DNA of 64,000 nucleotides from Vibrio metoecus (GTDB lineage Bacteria; Pseudomonadota; Gammaproteobacteria; Enterobacterales; Vibrionaceae), in the NCBI RefSeq assembly GCF_009665255.1, contig NZ_CP035686.1, positions 868,001-932,000 of the forward strand. The letters are read 5' to 3'. Under the pieces are notes generated by a model, which was not told where the DNA came from, made no database searches, and was given only the letters and a program-made list of their open reading frames with translations. Below are positions 32,963-41,951 of this stretch, piece by piece. Positions within the stretch are counted from its first letter, which is position 1. Each line of letters opens with the position of its first letter. Position numbers and translations under genes: made by a program.

Positions 32963-33769
32963 TTAGTTAAACGTTGCCCAGATTGGTGCGTGATCCGACG
33001 GTTTATCAATACCACGAAGTTCATAGTCAATTCCCGCTTCTTGGCAAGTTTCAGCCAGAGATGGGGTGGCCAGAATGACGTCAATTCGTAGACCACGATT
33101 GTCTTCAAATCCGCGAGAACGGTAGTCAAACCACGAAAATTGATCGTTAACATTAGGGTGGAGTTGACGGAAAGTGTCAACCAATCCCCAATCGAGTAGC
33201 GTTTGTAACCACTCACGCTCTTCAGGTTGGAATGAGCACTTTCCGGTTTGCAGCCAGCGTTTTCGGTTGGCTTCGCCGATACCGATATCCAGATCGATCG
33301 GGCTGATATTGATATCCCCCATGACCACTAAGCGTTCCGTATTACTGCGGTGTTCACGCAGATAAGTCATAAGGTCACGGTAAAACTGGCGCTTGTAAGG
33401 GAACTTGGTTTCGTGCTCTACGTTATCGCCTTGTGGGAAATAACCGTTAAGAACCGTGGTTTTGTTACCTTCTTGATCGGCAAACGTTGCCATAATCATT
33501 CGTTTCTGGTGTTCTTCGTTATCGGTTGGGAAGCCCTTGATGACTTCCAACGGGGTCTGTTTACACAAAATAGCCACGCCATAATGCGCTTTTTGACCGT
33601 GGAAATAGACTTGATAGCCCATAGCTTCGACTTCTTCACGAGGAAAGGCGTCATCATGGACTTTGATTTCTTGTAGGCCAATGACATCGGGCTGATGTTT
33701 GTCGATGATAGCTTGCAGTTGATGCAATCTGGCTCTGAGTCCATTGATATTGAAACTGATGATTTTCAT
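32963..33769 (-). CDS. xthA: Exodeoxyribonuclease III
   Basis: A 268-residue enzyme matching E. coli ExoIII (268). It cuts at abasic sites and digests 3' ends in base excision repair. Catalytic motifs are FNINGLRAR, LQEIKVHDDAFP (metal-binding Glu), GDINISPIDLDIG (Asp and Asn), and the C-terminal DHAPIWATF with the active-site His. The start is MKIISFNINGLRARL at 33769; 13 codons of upstream open frame are not part of the family. Confidence 0.97.
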   Translation of the reverse strand: MKIISFNINGLRARLHQLQAIIDKHQPDVIGLQEIKVHDDAFPREEVEAMGYQVYFHGQKAHYGVAILCKQTPLEVIKGFPTDNEEHQKRMIMATFADQEGNKTTVLNGYFPQGDNVEHETKFPYKRQFYRDLMTYLREHRSNTERLVVMGDINISPIDLDIGIGEANRKRWLQTGKCSFQPEEREWLQTLLDWGLVDTFRQLHPNVNDQFSWFDYRSRGFEDNRGLRIDVILATPSLAETCQEAGIDYELRGIDKPSDHAPIWATFN

Positions 33770-33966
33770 TGCGCTTCCTTTTGGTTGGCTGAAGTGTGAT
33801 GTTATCACCTAAGTTTGGGATCTCAAGTAAGAAGCGTTATTGGTTCAATAGTGAATCGGGATGGTAAATCAAAAGTAATAAAAATGTTGTTAAAAATGGA
33901 GCTTGGACTTATTTTTAGTCTTATCTCTTTATTCTCATGTCTCAATCGCAAACATAAGGATGTTGT

Positions 33967-36087
33967 ATGCGCCAAATTTCAGTTCAGTGGAAAATTACGC
34001 TACTTTCTGGGCTTTGTCTGGTATTTACTTCTCTCGCTTTGATTGGTTTTTCAATCTACAACGCGCGTGTGAGCCAGCAAACTGCTAAACAGCAAAGTGC
34101 CGAATCTGTGATTGATAAATCTCAGCAACTCTTGCAAACCGGCGCATTATTGAACGCAACCGAAATTTCTGAATATCTTAGCGAAGCGATTTATCGTTCG
34201 GAAATGCTTGCCTCGAATGCTTTGTTTTTAAAAAACAATTCAGAAGAAAATTTCGGTGAAAGTGAGGTGTTACGTACCTCGTTAGACGAGATGGTGCGGA
34301 AATCCGTTTTGGGGTTTGACACCATTGAGGGCGCTTATTTGGTGTTCCGACCCAATATGCTTGATAACGAAGACTCGAATTACGTCAATGCTGATTATGT
34401 TGGCTCGAATGATATAGGGCAGTTTGCGGCATATTGGACTAAAGCGGCAAATGGACAAAACGTCGTTTCTCGTGTGCTCACCCAAGCCCAACTGGTTCAA
34501 GAGTCAGACAAAGAACGTTTTGCTTGCCCGATTACCAGTGCTGCTGCCTGTATCAGTTCACCAAGAGTGGTGGAGCTGGATACGGGGAGTCATCTTGCGG
34601 CTTCACTTTCTGTGCCGATTCTGATTGATGGTGTCGCTATCGGTTTTTATGGCATTGATTTGACGCTTGCACCGTTAGTACCGATCGCTCAAAAGTCGGA
34701 TCGAAACCTGTTTGAAGGTGAGGGTAAGGTTTCGATAGTCAGCCTCAATAATCTATTGGTAGCGAGTGACGATCCTAAATTGACATTAGGTAGCGCATTT
34801 CAAAGTGAACACTTAGCCCGTGCCGCAGTGGATTCTCTGTTGCAGGCTGGAGAGGTAAAAACCCAATGGAGTGAGGATGGCCAGTGGTTAGTGGTGTTCG
34901 CTCCTATTACCGTCGCGAATCAAAACTGGGGTGTGATTTTTGAAATGCCGCGCGGTAGCGTAATGCAAGATGCCGACCAATTAGATGTGCTGCTGACCAA
35001 ACAACTTGAGCGAGGGATTCGTAGCGAGTTGGTGGTTGGCACGTCCTTGGTACTGATTGGGTTGGTTGTTGTGGCTCTTATGGCAATGCGCTTAGTGAAA
35101 CCCATTCGTGCGGTCGCGTATCGATTACAAGATATCTCCTCAGGAGAGGGGGATTTGACGCAGCGCTTAAACGTCACGTCAACCGATGAAATTGGTCAAC
35201 TGGCGCAAGGTTTCAATCTGTTTATGGACAAGCTACAACCAATTATTCGCCGTGTAGTCGATAACACTGGGCAGGTTGTGGCAACCACCGAACATGCGAA
35301 AGCCACCGTAGCCTCGACTCGCTATAGTAGCGAAGCTCAATTTAAGGAAGTGGATAGTGTGGCAACTGCCGCAGAAGAAATGACGCAGACCTCTGCCCAT
35401 GTGGTGGAGAATGCACAGCGTGCGGTGAGCGCTGCAAATGAAGCGCAGCAGGCTGCACAGACGGGCGATCAAGTGATCCGACACTCGCAAGCACAAATGA
35501 ACCAATTGGTTGAACGAATGAACCTCACCGTTCCTGTGGTTGAAGAATTGGCTCGCAATAATGCTGGGATCGTAGAAATTTTGAGTGTGATTGAAGGTAT
35601 TTCTGAACAAACCAACCTACTGGCATTAAATGCGGCGATTGAAGCGGCGCGTGCGGGGGATCAAGGTCGAGGATTTGCCGTTGTCGCCGATGAAGTCCGT
35701 AATCTTGCTAGCCGCACTCAAGCCTCAGTCGGGGAGATTCGAACTGTCATTAATCAAGTTGAGATTGGCACTCAGGAAGTGGTCAATGCGATACAAGGCA
35801 GTAATGAAACAGCACAGGTGACAGCAGAGCAAGTTGCCGATGCCGTGACACAGCTTAATCGAGTATTTTCCGCAATCCATGCGATTAATGAGATGAGTCA
35901 TCAAATAGTACAAGCCGCGCAGGATCAACAATCCGTATCATCTCAAGTCACGGAGAGTGTGGTGAACATTCGTGACTTGAGTGCGAAGATCTTAAAAGAG
36001 AGTGAGGAATCGGAAAAAGTGGGTGAGCAGATCGCCCATCTCTCTTTGGAACAACGAAATTTAGTGGCTCAATTCAAAGTAGACTAG
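33967..36087 (+). CDS. Methyl-accepting chemotaxis protein with dCACHE-type sensor
   Basis: A 706-residue receptor. Membrane helices lie near residues 10-30 and 355-375; the periplasmic region of about 320 residues contains EGAYLVFRPNM, YWTKAANG, and ASLSVPILIDGVAIGFYGIDLTL, the pattern of a double CACHE domain. A HAMP domain (RLQDISSGEGDLTQRLNV) and a signalling domain with ISEQTNLLALNAAIEAARAGD follow. A pair of Cys (CPITSAAAC) within the sensor could form a disulfide. dCACHE receptors often bind amino acids; the neighbouring amino-acid transporter makes that attractive, but no ligand can be read from the sequence. Its stop codon overlaps that of the convergent small gene inside a CTAG. Confidence 0.92.
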   Translation: MRQISVQWKITLLSGLCLVFTSLALIGFSIYNARVSQQTAKQQSAESVIDKSQQLLQTGALLNATEISEYLSEAIYRSEMLASNALFLKNNSEENFGESEVLRTSLDEMVRKSVLGFDTIEGAYLVFRPNMLDNEDSNYVNADYVGSNDIGQFAAYWTKAANGQNVVSRVLTQAQLVQESDKERFACPITSAAACISSPRVVELDTGSHLAASLSVPILIDGVAIGFYGIDLTLAPLVPIAQKSDRNLFEGEGKVSIVSLNNLLVASDDPKLTLGSAFQSEHLARAAVDSLLQAGEVKTQWSEDGQWLVVFAPITVANQNWGVIFEMPRGSVMQDADQLDVLLTKQLERGIRSELVVGTSLVLIGLVVVALMAMRLVKPIRAVAYRLQDISSGEGDLTQRLNVTSTDEIGQLAQGFNLFMDKLQPIIRRVVDNTGQVVATTEHAKATVASTRYSSEAQFKEVDSVATAAEEMTQTSAHVVENAQRAVSAANEAQQAAQTGDQVIRHSQAQMNQLVERMNLTVPVVEELARNNAGIVEILSVIEGISEQTNLLALNAAIEAARAGDQGRGFAVVADEVRNLASRTQASVGEIRTVINQVEIGTQEVVNAIQGSNETAQVTAEQVADAVTQLNRVFSAIHAINEMSHQIVQAAQDQQSVSSQVTESVVNIRDLSAKILKESEESEKVGEQIAHLSLEQRNLVAQFKVD

Positions 36088-36281
36088 TCGTGTTTTGAGC
36101 GGTTCTGAGCATCTAGAGTCGCTATTGAAGAAAGTTTATGCTCGAAGTCGCGTTTGACGATCTCAAGCGCGGCCAGCGCAATATGTGGCTGGATGTCGTG
36201 AGATTCTAATAAATAGATGAGATCAACCGCGAGTTTGATCTCATCGGGTGCTTCATTGAGTGGAATCGATGTGCTCGGCAT
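36084..36281 (-). CDS. YbaM-like small protein (DUF2496)
   Basis: A 65-residue protein with the core EAPDEIKLAVDLIYLLESHDI, matching E. coli YbaM (53 residues), which sits next to priC in enterics too. It is likely helical and soluble; the function is not known. It starts next to the priC stop, so the pair is co-transcribed, and it overlaps the convergent chemoreceptor gene by four bases. Confidence 0.85.
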   Translation of the reverse strand: MPSTSIPLNEAPDEIKLAVDLIYLLESHDIQPHIALAALEIVKRDFEHKLSSIATLDAQNRSKHD

Positions 36282-36830
36282 TTATGCTTTTCTCTCCTGA
36301 GCGGTAATTCGCTTTTCTATTTTAATTTTAGCTTCTCGGCAGCGGTTGAGTCGCTGTTCCGATTGCAGCAGTGCTTGTTGGGCCGCTGTTTTATCGGTGA
36401 CGGAAGCTTGTTCGAGTAACATGGCTTTATCACGAACCAAATCCATCAATCGACGTTCCCAGTCTTGATGCTGAGCAAGCTCTTGATAGAGTTCATTGAT
36501 CGGTTTTTTGAAGTAAGTGTACGGTTTAGGCTCTTTACGGCGCACATTTTGAGTGGAGAGCTCGCGGGTTAATGCTGCGATCTGTGCCAATAATCGTTCA
36601 GAAAGATATTCCGCTCGCAGTGCCGTTAATCGTCCACTCTCTTTTTCACGAATCAACGCTTGTAGTGTTGAATGGGTTTCCTCAACACAAGGGGTTAATA
36701 ATTTTCCGTGGCAGTGAAAAAGGACTTCGTCAAATAGCGGTCGGTGATGCTCACCCCGTTGACGATCAATCTGTGCCGAGGAGTGTTTCAGCTCGGTCAA
36801 AATCTCATGAAATTTCGCGTAACTATCCAT
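36282..36830 (-). CDS. priC: Primosomal replication protein PriC
   Basis: A 182-residue basic, mostly helical protein that helps reload DnaB at stalled forks. It resembles E. coli PriC in length (175) and in its C-terminal half (KPINELYQELAQHQDWERRL, RCREAKIKIEKRI). It starts at ATG 36830 with AGGA just upstream; this ATG overlaps the stop of the upstream TSUP gene (TAATG). A GTG at 36845 is a less likely start. Identification is supported by the YbaM-like gene downstream. Confidence 0.87.
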   Translation of the reverse strand: MDSYAKFHEILTELKHSSAQIDRQRGEHHRPLFDEVLFHCHGKLLTPCVEETHSTLQALIREKESGRLTALRAEYLSERLLAQIAALTRELSTQNVRRKEPKPYTYFKKPINELYQELAQHQDWERRLMDLVRDKAMLLEQASVTDKTAAQQALLQSEQRLNRCREAKIKIEKRITAQERKA

Positions 36831-37606
36831 TATCCTATCCACCATGCATCATAGGCTAACTTTCCTGCCAATAGGGTAACCACCAAAACAAACAGAGGTC
36901 GAATAAAGGGAGCTCCAAAGCGAATCGCGGAATGAGCTCCGACAAAAGCGCCTGCCATCAAACAAAGCCCCATGGTTAAGCCGAGTAGCCAATCAATATG
37001 ACCGAGTATCGCAAAGGTGACTAAGGAAGTCAGGTTGCTGGTTAAGTTCATTGCTTTGGCGAGCCCTGAAGCAAACAAGATATTAAAACGGTACAGCGCC
37101 ATTGAGCTGACCGTCCAGAATGCTCCTGTTCCTGGCCCCGCCAAGCCATCATAAAAACCGAGCCCAAGACCCTGCAAGATTTGTTTACGGTGTAGTTTCG
37201 GGCAGGGTTCTGGTATCGCGTTTTGTTCAGTATTTTGAGGGCGATGCCATACGCTGTACAAGGCTGCGGCGAGGATGACCAGCGGTAGCACTTTACGTAA
37301 CCATTCCGTACTAATAGCATCGACGGCCAATGTCCCGACTATCGCCCCGATCAAGGTGGCGATAAAGGCTCGTTTCCAGCATGCGGGAGTAAACAGCTTT
37401 TGGCGATAGTATGTCCAAGCTGCTGTTGAAGAGGCAAAGGTAGCCGCAAGTTTATTCGTGCCCAATGCAAGGTGAGGAGGTAAGCCTAGCGAGAGGAGAG
37501 CTGGAACAGTCAACATTCCACCGCCACCCGCGACAGCATCAATAAATCCAGCAATAAAAGCAACAAGAGCCAGCACCATTATTGTGGTGGGTTCTATCCA
37601 TTCCAT
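36830..37606 (-). CDS. TSUP family sulfite/organosulfonate-type permease (TauE/SafE)
   Basis: A 258-residue membrane protein with about eight helices in two repeats, each with a Gly-rich signature: VAGGGGMLTVPALLSLGLPPHLALGTNKLAATFASS in the first half (interrupted here for reading) and FYDGLAGPGTGAFWTVSSM in the second. This is the TauE/SafE (DUF81) pattern. Substrates in the family include sulfite and sulfonates; none can be assigned here. ATG 37606 is preferred to the TTG just before it. The stop overlaps the priC start. Confidence 0.88.
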   Translation of the reverse strand: MEWIEPTTIMVLALVAFIAGFIDAVAGGGGMLTVPALLSLGLPPHLALGTNKLAATFASSTAAWTYYRQKLFTPACWKRAFIATLIGAIVGTLAVDAISTEWLRKVLPLVILAAALYSVWHRPQNTEQNAIPEPCPKLHRKQILQGLGLGFYDGLAGPGTGAFWTVSSMALYRFNILFASGLAKAMNLTSNLTSLVTFAILGHIDWLLGLTMGLCLMAGAFVGAHSAIRFGAPFIRPLFVLVVTLLAGKLAYDAWWIG

Positions 37607-37646
37607 CAAAAGCGCAATCCTAATTGTGGTGAGTTAGTCGTTATTA

Positions 37647-39722
37647 TCAGTATTCAATGGTGCGCTTAAAGGGCGGTAAGGCATCTAACAACGCTTTTCC
37701 GTAACGCTTTGATACTACCCGCCGATCAAGGATGACCACTCTACCAGAATCCCGCTCTTTACGCAGTAAGCGCCCAACAGACTGAATGAGCTTTTTACTG
37801 GCCTCTGGCACGGTAATCTGCATGAAGGGATTACCGCCGAGCTCTTGAATATATTCGGCATGCGCCTGTTCAACCGGAGAGGTAGGAACCGCAAACGGGA
37901 TTTTGGTGATGATCAGATTTTCGAGGAGTTCACCCGGCAGATCCAGACCTTCCGAGAAGCTACCGGTACCAAATAAAACACTCGTCTTTTGTTTATCAAT
38001 AAGTTTTTTATGTTTATTTAGGATTTCAGTACGAGATTTTTCACCTTGGACTTGCAGCGCCCAACCACGTTTAGTGAATTCGGTTTGCAGCGATTGTGCA
38101 ACTTCTCGCATTTGCCAGTAGGAAGCAAATAAAACCAGGTTTGCTTTGTCTGCTTGTAAATAGCACAACACTTTTTGTGCTAAATAGGCGGTATAACCTT
38201 CAGCTTGCGGCTCCATTTCCATTTTAGGGATCAACAGTTCACCCTGAGTTGGGTAGTCAAATGGTGAAGCTAAAGCTAAAAATTGCACCCCATCTTCCGC
38301 TTTGTCACTGATCCCTGCTTGTCGACAAAAAAAGCTAAATGAATTTAATGCACGTAAGGTTGCAGAGACTAAAATCGCGCCAACGCAGCGGCTCCAAATC
38401 TGTTGGTCAAGTTGCCATCCGATTTCAAGAGGAGAGACACTCACGAGATAGTCTCCTTCCCGCTCTTGGCTGATTTCAAGCCAGCGTGCTAATGGTGCAC
38501 CTTTGTCTTTATTGGGCTTTGCCATCAGTTGCCAAACTTGGGTAAGATTTTCTAAACGTTGAATATAAAAACTCAATTCACCTAATGCAGGCTCGGCAAT
38601 CCTTGTGGTGAGTTCACCCTCTTTCACCTTCTCTGCAATTAAATCGGTTATTTTGCTGACCGATTGCATGGTTTTTTGTGCAGATTTACTGAGTGTTTGT
38701 GATTCGTCCGCTAACCATTGCGGTAGTTCGCCATGTTCAAATCGATAGATACCATCAACAAAATGTTCAGCCACAAACTGTTTGGGTAACTGGCTTAATG
38801 TTGGAATTAAATACTGTATCGCCTCACGTGCTTCTTCAGCGAAGCGTTCAGCTCGTTTCTCATCACCGAGAGCGGCGAATTTTGATAATGACTGATTCAG
38901 CTTTTCTAGCCAACTGGCGGCTCCTTTTAAGGTCGCGGCAGCAGAGGCGTGATCACGGGCTACGAGGGGTAAGTGGTGTGCTTCATCAAAGATGTAAATC
39001 GTTTCTTCCGGATTTGAGAGAATAACGCCACCCCCCAAGTCTGCATCTGCCATCACGAGGCTATGGTTAGCAATAATCACGTCGACTTTATCAAGTTCTG
39101 AGCGAGCTTTTTGAAAAGGGCAATGGCGATGAGCACTAAAACTGCCATTACAACTGTGCTTATCACTCACGATGAGTGACCAAAGCTCGTCGGCAATAGG
39201 CGTTGCCCAAGAGTCGCGATCCCCATCCCATTTCCCTTGGCTGAGCGCAGTATAAAGCTCCGTTAGTAATTCGATCTCTTGTGGTTTCGGTTTGCTTTCA
39301 AATAGCGCGATCTGAGTATCATCAGCGCCAGTCGCCGCGGCTAGTCGCTCTGAGCAGCAATAGCGTTGGCGTCCCTTTGCCAGAATAAAAGAAAAAGTTT
39401 GGTCAGTGATGCGACGAAATAGCGGCAAATCTTTATTCATTAGTTGTTCTTGCAACGCTACTGTTGCCGTTGAAATCACTACCTTACGTCGATTGATGAC
39501 AGCAACGGGGATCACTGCCATTAAATAGGAAAGTGATTTGCCTATGCCTGTTCCGGCTTCAGCCACTAACATTCGGGTTGATTTATGGTAAGTCCCACAA
39601 AGTGTTTTCGCCATTTCTGCCACTAAGAAGTTTTGAGCGCGGCGAGGAATAAAGTTTTCCAGTTGATTTTGTAGATTTTGATAACTATTGCGAATGGAAT
39701 CTTGGATATTTTTTGTGAGCAT
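37647..39722 (-). CDS. dinG: ATP-dependent DNA helicase DinG
   Basis: A 691-residue XPD-like superfamily 2 helicase (E. coli 716) that unwinds forked DNA and R-loops. It has Walker A EAGTGIGKS (about 66-74), DEAH in YIFDEAHHLP (about 252), and C-terminal motif SVGRLLRKERDSG. Cysteines in GRQRYCCSERL, SCNGS and HCPFQ are those expected to hold a 4Fe-4S cluster. The start MLTKNIQDSIRNSYQ at 39722 fits E. coli; an ATG-free extension to 39758 is discounted. The next gene is divergent after a 509-base gap. Confidence 0.95.
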   Translation of the reverse strand: MLTKNIQDSIRNSYQNLQNQLENFIPRRAQNFLVAEMAKTLCGTYHKSTRMLVAEAGTGIGKSLSYLMAVIPVAVINRRKVVISTATVALQEQLMNKDLPLFRRITDQTFSFILAKGRQRYCCSERLAAATGADDTQIALFESKPKPQEIELLTELYTALSQGKWDGDRDSWATPIADELWSLIVSDKHSCNGSFSAHRHCPFQKARSELDKVDVIIANHSLVMADADLGGGVILSNPEETIYIFDEAHHLPLVARDHASAAATLKGAASWLEKLNQSLSKFAALGDEKRAERFAEEAREAIQYLIPTLSQLPKQFVAEHFVDGIYRFEHGELPQWLADESQTLSKSAQKTMQSVSKITDLIAEKVKEGELTTRIAEPALGELSFYIQRLENLTQVWQLMAKPNKDKGAPLARWLEISQEREGDYLVSVSPLEIGWQLDQQIWSRCVGAILVSATLRALNSFSFFCRQAGISDKAEDGVQFLALASPFDYPTQGELLIPKMEMEPQAEGYTAYLAQKVLCYLQADKANLVLFASYWQMREVAQSLQTEFTKRGWALQVQGEKSRTEILNKHKKLIDKQKTSVLFGTGSFSEGLDLPGELLENLIITKIPFAVPTSPVEQAHAEYIQELGGNPFMQITVPEASKKLIQSVGRLLRKERDSGRVVILDRRVVSKRYGKALLDALPPFKRTIEY

Positions 39723-39809
39723 AAGGGTGTCCAAAGTGCGTTGGCGCGATGGTAGCACAGATCACTGAGTGATACCTAGTTCACGAAATCGTATGCTTTT
39801 AATAGAAAT

Positions 39810-39825
39810 CTAGATCTTGTTCACA
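39810..39825 (+). promoter_or_regulatory. Candidate CRP site far upstream of ompT
   Basis: CTAGA-N6-TCACA has a perfect right half and a poor left half compared with TGTGA-N6-TCACA. Its centre is about 310 bases upstream of the start point expected from the TTGACA at 40092, a distance compatible with looped activation of ompT. It is only a candidate. Confidence 0.38.
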
Positions 39826-40031
39826 AATAAAAACTGAACCTTCAGGAACTTAAATTTATTTTGTTTTACAAAAAATATATGCCTTTAAATTCTGGGTTTA
39901 TATTTTATCAAATGCTGTTTTTTATCTTTATGTTGGAGTTTTTTGGTGTTTTATTCTTTGTTTTTCCATTTTGGTAATTGAGTGTTTTTGTCTTTTTTTG
40001 TTACGAAGTGAGCCGAAAAAAATCATGAAAA

Positions 40032-40121
40032 CCATGTAAATAATTGATTTGTTTGGTTTTATGTTTTTTTTCTTTGTTTTTTTTATGGTATTTGACATAC
40101 AGAATATTCTTTTGCAATCTT
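40032..40121 (+). promoter_or_regulatory. Putative ompT promoter with T-tract (ToxR-type) region
   Basis: A -35 TTGACA at 40092-40097 is followed at 17-18 bases by a poor -10 (around 40115-40121), a layout that needs an activator. Immediately upstream lie the T runs at 40050-40090; ToxR recognises TNAAA-type A/T tracts, so this is where repression would be expected. The hexamer is seen; the regulator assignment is inference. Confidence 0.45.
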
Positions 40122-40231
40122 AACCACGAATCTAATGGCGGTGGTGACCAAACAAAGAGTTGGAATACCATCATCAAAAAACAGGGAACCGGATAAGGAA
40201 TTCCCAAATTAAGAAAAGGCAGTGGATTAAC

Positions 40232-41194
40232 ATGAAAAAAACTCTATTAGCACTCGCAGTGCTTGCAGCAGCAGGCTCTGTAAACGCAGTCGAAATTCTA
40301 AAATCAGATGCTGGCACTGTAGATTTCTACGGTCAATTGCGTCAAGAATTTAAAAAACTAGATGGTAAAGATGCAACATTATCTTCTGGTTCTTCACGTG
40401 CTGGTTTCGATGCAAAATATGCCATCAACGAAGACCTAAACTGGTTAGGTAAAGCAGAGCTTTCCCTAAACGAGAGCAAGGCTAGTGATAAAAAAGCTGG
40501 TGATAGCGTTGGTAAAGATGTCTACATGCGTCTTCATTTTATCGGTATTTCTGGTGATTTTGGCGCCTTAACTTTTGGTAAACAAATCCAAATTTCTGAC
40601 GATGTATGGGGTGCTGAAAACTCATACTTCTTCGGTGGTGATAGTGTACTTTACGCAAATGACGGCGTACACGACTCTATGATCAAATATGAATTTGATA
40701 ACGATTCATTCTGGGTAAAAGCAAGCTTTGGCTTAGATGAAGAGAACAAAGAAGAACAACAGACCGAATTGTTCGCTGGTACAGCATTTGGTGATGTTTC
40801 TGTTTATGGTGGTTTGGGTGCTACTGAACTGACAACTGCTGGTGTTAAGACTGAGCAAACTTACTACATGCTAACAGCCGCTTACACTCTTGGTGACTTA
40901 GGTTTAGGTGCGACATACTACCACAACAAAACTGAAGTTGACTCAACTGCGGATGTTAAGAAGAACTCATTTGTTTTAGCTGCTGATTACAAAATTGCAG
41001 ATAAAACCAAACTGTATGGTGGCTATGAGTTTATCGAGACCAAAGATGCTAACAGCGATGTAGACAATGCTTATGCTGGTGTTGAATACAAGTTTGCGAG
41101 TTGGGGACGCGTATACGCTGAAGCTAACTACCACAAAGAAGAAAACAAATCTTCAACTGACAACTACGGTATTGGCGCTCGCGTTTACTGGTAA
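40232..41194 (+). CDS. ompT: OmpT-like outer-membrane porin
   Basis: A 320-residue general porin with signal peptide MKKTLLALAVLAAAGSVNA. The mature part begins VEILKSDAGTVDFYGQLRQEF and shows alternating beta-strand residues up to the C-terminal GIGARVYW, a 16-strand trimeric porin pattern. GALTFGKQIQISDDVWG is the usual strand and loop 3 start. The position downstream of divergent dinG and the long control region match ompT of V. cholerae, the porin made when ToxR is inactive, reciprocal to OmpU. The start follows an upstream in-frame stretch with no signal. The C-terminus ends in Trp rather than the commoner Phe. Confidence 0.8.
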   Translation: MKKTLLALAVLAAAGSVNAVEILKSDAGTVDFYGQLRQEFKKLDGKDATLSSGSSRAGFDAKYAINEDLNWLGKAELSLNESKASDKKAGDSVGKDVYMRLHFIGISGDFGALTFGKQIQISDDVWGAENSYFFGGDSVLYANDGVHDSMIKYEFDNDSFWVKASFGLDEENKEEQQTELFAGTAFGDVSVYGGLGATELTTAGVKTEQTYYMLTAAYTLGDLGLGATYYHNKTEVDSTADVKKNSFVLAADYKIADKTKLYGGYEFIETKDANSDVDNAYAGVEYKFASWGRVYAEANYHKEENKSSTDNYGIGARVYW

Positions 41195-41213
41195 TCAGTT
41201 TAAGTTATATACT

Positions 41214-41239
41214 AAAGCCCGGTTTATACCGGGCTTTTT
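41214..41239 (+). terminator. Terminator of ompT
   Basis: A 10-bp stem AAAGCCCGGT (41214-41223) with ACCGGGCTTT (41228-41237), loop TTAT, then TT. It begins 20 bases after the porin stop. Confidence 0.92.
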
Positions 41240-41284
41240 ACTTGATAAATGATGCAGTTTTCTATTTGGAATGAGGATGTTGAA

Positions 41285-41923
41285 ATGAAAAAAGGGCCAA
41301 TATTATTCGTTATGTCATCTGTTTTGTTGGCTTTCTCAGTCAATGCTGAAGTTGTATTAAAGATACCTCAAGACGTTGATTTATTACTTGTTAATATGAA
41401 AAAGCCTCAAAGTGCATTACTTGAAAAGAAAGAGTTAGTATTGCCAGACGGCGCTAATCAAATTGTCTTCCAGTTCCGTCCTTCATTTGATGAAGGCGAT
41501 ATGGTAAAAAAAGCTTATGGTGACATAATTATTGCGAAGTTTGATGCTTACAATACAACAATTAATTTTAATTTACCCAAGTACCGTAATTTGAAACAGG
41601 CAGAGAAAGAAATAGCTTCTTTAGAGTGGAGCTTGTTTGATGCAAAAAACAAGCAATTAACCATTTATCAAGATAAGCTAAGTTATAACGGTGTACAAAT
41701 TGGGCGTAATTTTATCCAAGAGGCTGCAGATTATAACCAACAAGGTGGAGTGGCTGCTCTTCAGTCAGAGTCAAATACAGCTAAGCCTATTGCTGAACTT
41801 AAGACTGCAGTGAAATTATCAGATGAGGTTAATGAAACAGTTGGTCAACTTCAGGCATGGTATTTAAAGGCTTCACCACAGGAGCGCAAAGCGTTCAAAA
41901 AATGGATGGTCGATCAAGAATAA
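41285..41923 (+). CDS. DUF2057 (UPF0319, YccT-like) exported protein
   Basis: A 212-residue protein with signal peptide MKKGPILFVMSSVLLAFSVNA and a mature start EVVLKIPQDVDLLLVN. This is the DUF2057/YccT pattern; the domain covers the N-terminal half, with a helical, polar C-terminus. The function is unknown; E. coli YccT (CsgI) inhibits curli assembly. ATG 41285 follows GAGG at good spacing. It sits behind the ompT terminator, so it is read separately or by read-through. Confidence 0.83.
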   Translation: MKKGPILFVMSSVLLAFSVNAEVVLKIPQDVDLLLVNMKKPQSALLEKKELVLPDGANQIVFQFRPSFDEGDMVKKAYGDIIIAKFDAYNTTINFNLPKYRNLKQAEKEIASLEWSLFDAKNKQLTIYQDKLSYNGVQIGRNFIQEAADYNQQGGVAALQSESNTAKPIAELKTAVKLSDEVNETVGQLQAWYLKASPQERKAFKKWMVDQE

Positions 41924-41926
41924 GTG

Positions 41927-41948
41927 AAAGCCTGCGAATGCAGGCTTT
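41927..41948. terminator. Terminator between DUF2057 gene and ychJ
   Basis: A 9-bp stem AAAGCCTGC (41927-41935) with GCAGGCTTT (41940-41948), loop GAAT. It lies between two convergent genes, four bases from the ychJ stop, and can serve both. Confidence 0.85.
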
Positions 41949-41951
41949 ACT

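Larger units (their letters stand above)
39723..40231. other. Long AT-rich control region of the ompT-like porin gene
   Basis: A 509-base gap between divergent dinG and the porin gene. It contains several T-rich runs (densest at 40050-40090), a TTGACA hexamer at 40092-40097 and a possible CRP site near 39810-39825. In V. cholerae ompT is activated by CRP and repressed by ToxR, which binds T/A-tract DNA. I saw no convincing coding sequence. Confidence 0.6.
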
